From Panorpa germanica (Eukaryota > Arthropoda > Insecta > Mecoptera > Panorpidae): a stretch of 64,000 bases of DNA. This document shows positions 63,791-64,000 of the stretch, in pieces (position 1 is the stretch's first letter; each line of letters begins with the position of its first letter). Made by a program: the position numbers and the translations under genes. The notes beneath the pieces were generated by a model that was not told the DNA's origin, did not search any database, and saw nothing but the letters and a program-made list of their open reading frames with translations. The stretch is from assembly GCA_963678705.1 (NCBI GenBank), contig CAVMBN010000222.1:806001-870000 (forward strand), written 5' to 3'.

Positions 63791-64000
63791 AAGTGCGCAG
63801 GCTCTCTGTTGTAGAGGTGCGGAAAATTAAAACTCGTGGTATGTATTGTGATATTAATTGTTCATATCTGAAATAATTGAAACACCTTAATTTTAATTCA
63901 GTGGCGACGTGAATTTTTGTTTTAAATGAGCTAAAATATTGAAATTTGATATGGTTATTAATGTAGACGGTAGATTATGTAGACGGTAGGTTACGTAGAT
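63791..64000 (+). repeat. Unit of the 240-bp repeat family
   Basis: AAACTCGTGGTATGTATTGTGA, TTAATTGTTCATATCTG, AATTGAAACACC, TTCAGTGGCGACGTGAATTTTTG, AAAATATTGAAATTTGATA and TGTAGACGGTA follow the block order of the 7.9-12.9 kb array. It runs off the window edge. Confidence 0.65.

Overview
This 64 kb window looks like an insect nuclear genome: it is AT-rich with many (TA)n tracts, and it holds I-, Jockey- and Jockey/CR1-like LINEs, Copia, Ty3/Gypsy and BEL/Pao LTR retrotransposons, a tRNA-like SINE piece and a short interspersed repeat of a kind common in insects. I found no host protein gene, rRNA, true tRNA or CRISPR array. Nearly every long open frame is a transposon fragment, so the window reads as nested mobile-element heterochromatin or a repeat-rich intergenic block. 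The species cannot be named from this; an insect is likely, and a hymenopteran is only a guess.

Left part (1-22 kb). The window opens on the 3' end of an I-like LINE, followed by an old Gypsy relic (about 1.29-4.25 kb), a solo Gypsy-type LTR with ATAT target duplications (4823-5612), an element with roughly 320-bp terminal inverted repeats (6586-7649), and about 5 kb of strongly diverged repeats with a period near 240 bp (7.9-12.9 kb) that contains a LINE relic and a minus-strand LTR. Between 13.5 and 21.8 kb come two copies of a SINE-like repeat, a SINE piece with a tRNA B box, a 5'-truncated minus-strand LINE, a long but broken I-like LINE (16.8-20.8 kb) and a second solo LTR. Most of these are separated by (TA)n tracts.

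Middle (22-42 kb). A LINE (22.06-30.86 kb) with an inverted duplication at its 5' end is split twice: by a Copia element with GAGAC target duplications and by a minus-strand Jockey element with a 12-bp target duplication. Next is a mosaic of Gypsy pieces (30.9-33 kb), then a Gypsy element (about 32.97-41.9 kb) that carries a second Copia family flanked by AAAAT duplications.

Right part (42-64 kb). A diverged repeat array (41.9-44.3 kb) leads into two successive plus-strand Gypsy fossils, one with a SAP-like motif at the start of gag. A minus-strand BEL/Pao fossil with a minisatellite-bearing leader follows, then an LTR end with its primer site, a 108-bp repeat, a (TA)n tract and a minus-strand Gypsy fossil. 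That Gypsy is split by a further Copia copy very similar to the first.

No cooperating gene system is present. The interest lies in the nesting history, the recurrent use of TA-rich targets, a few unclassified repeats, and an unidentified protein-like stretch near 31.3-31.9 kb.
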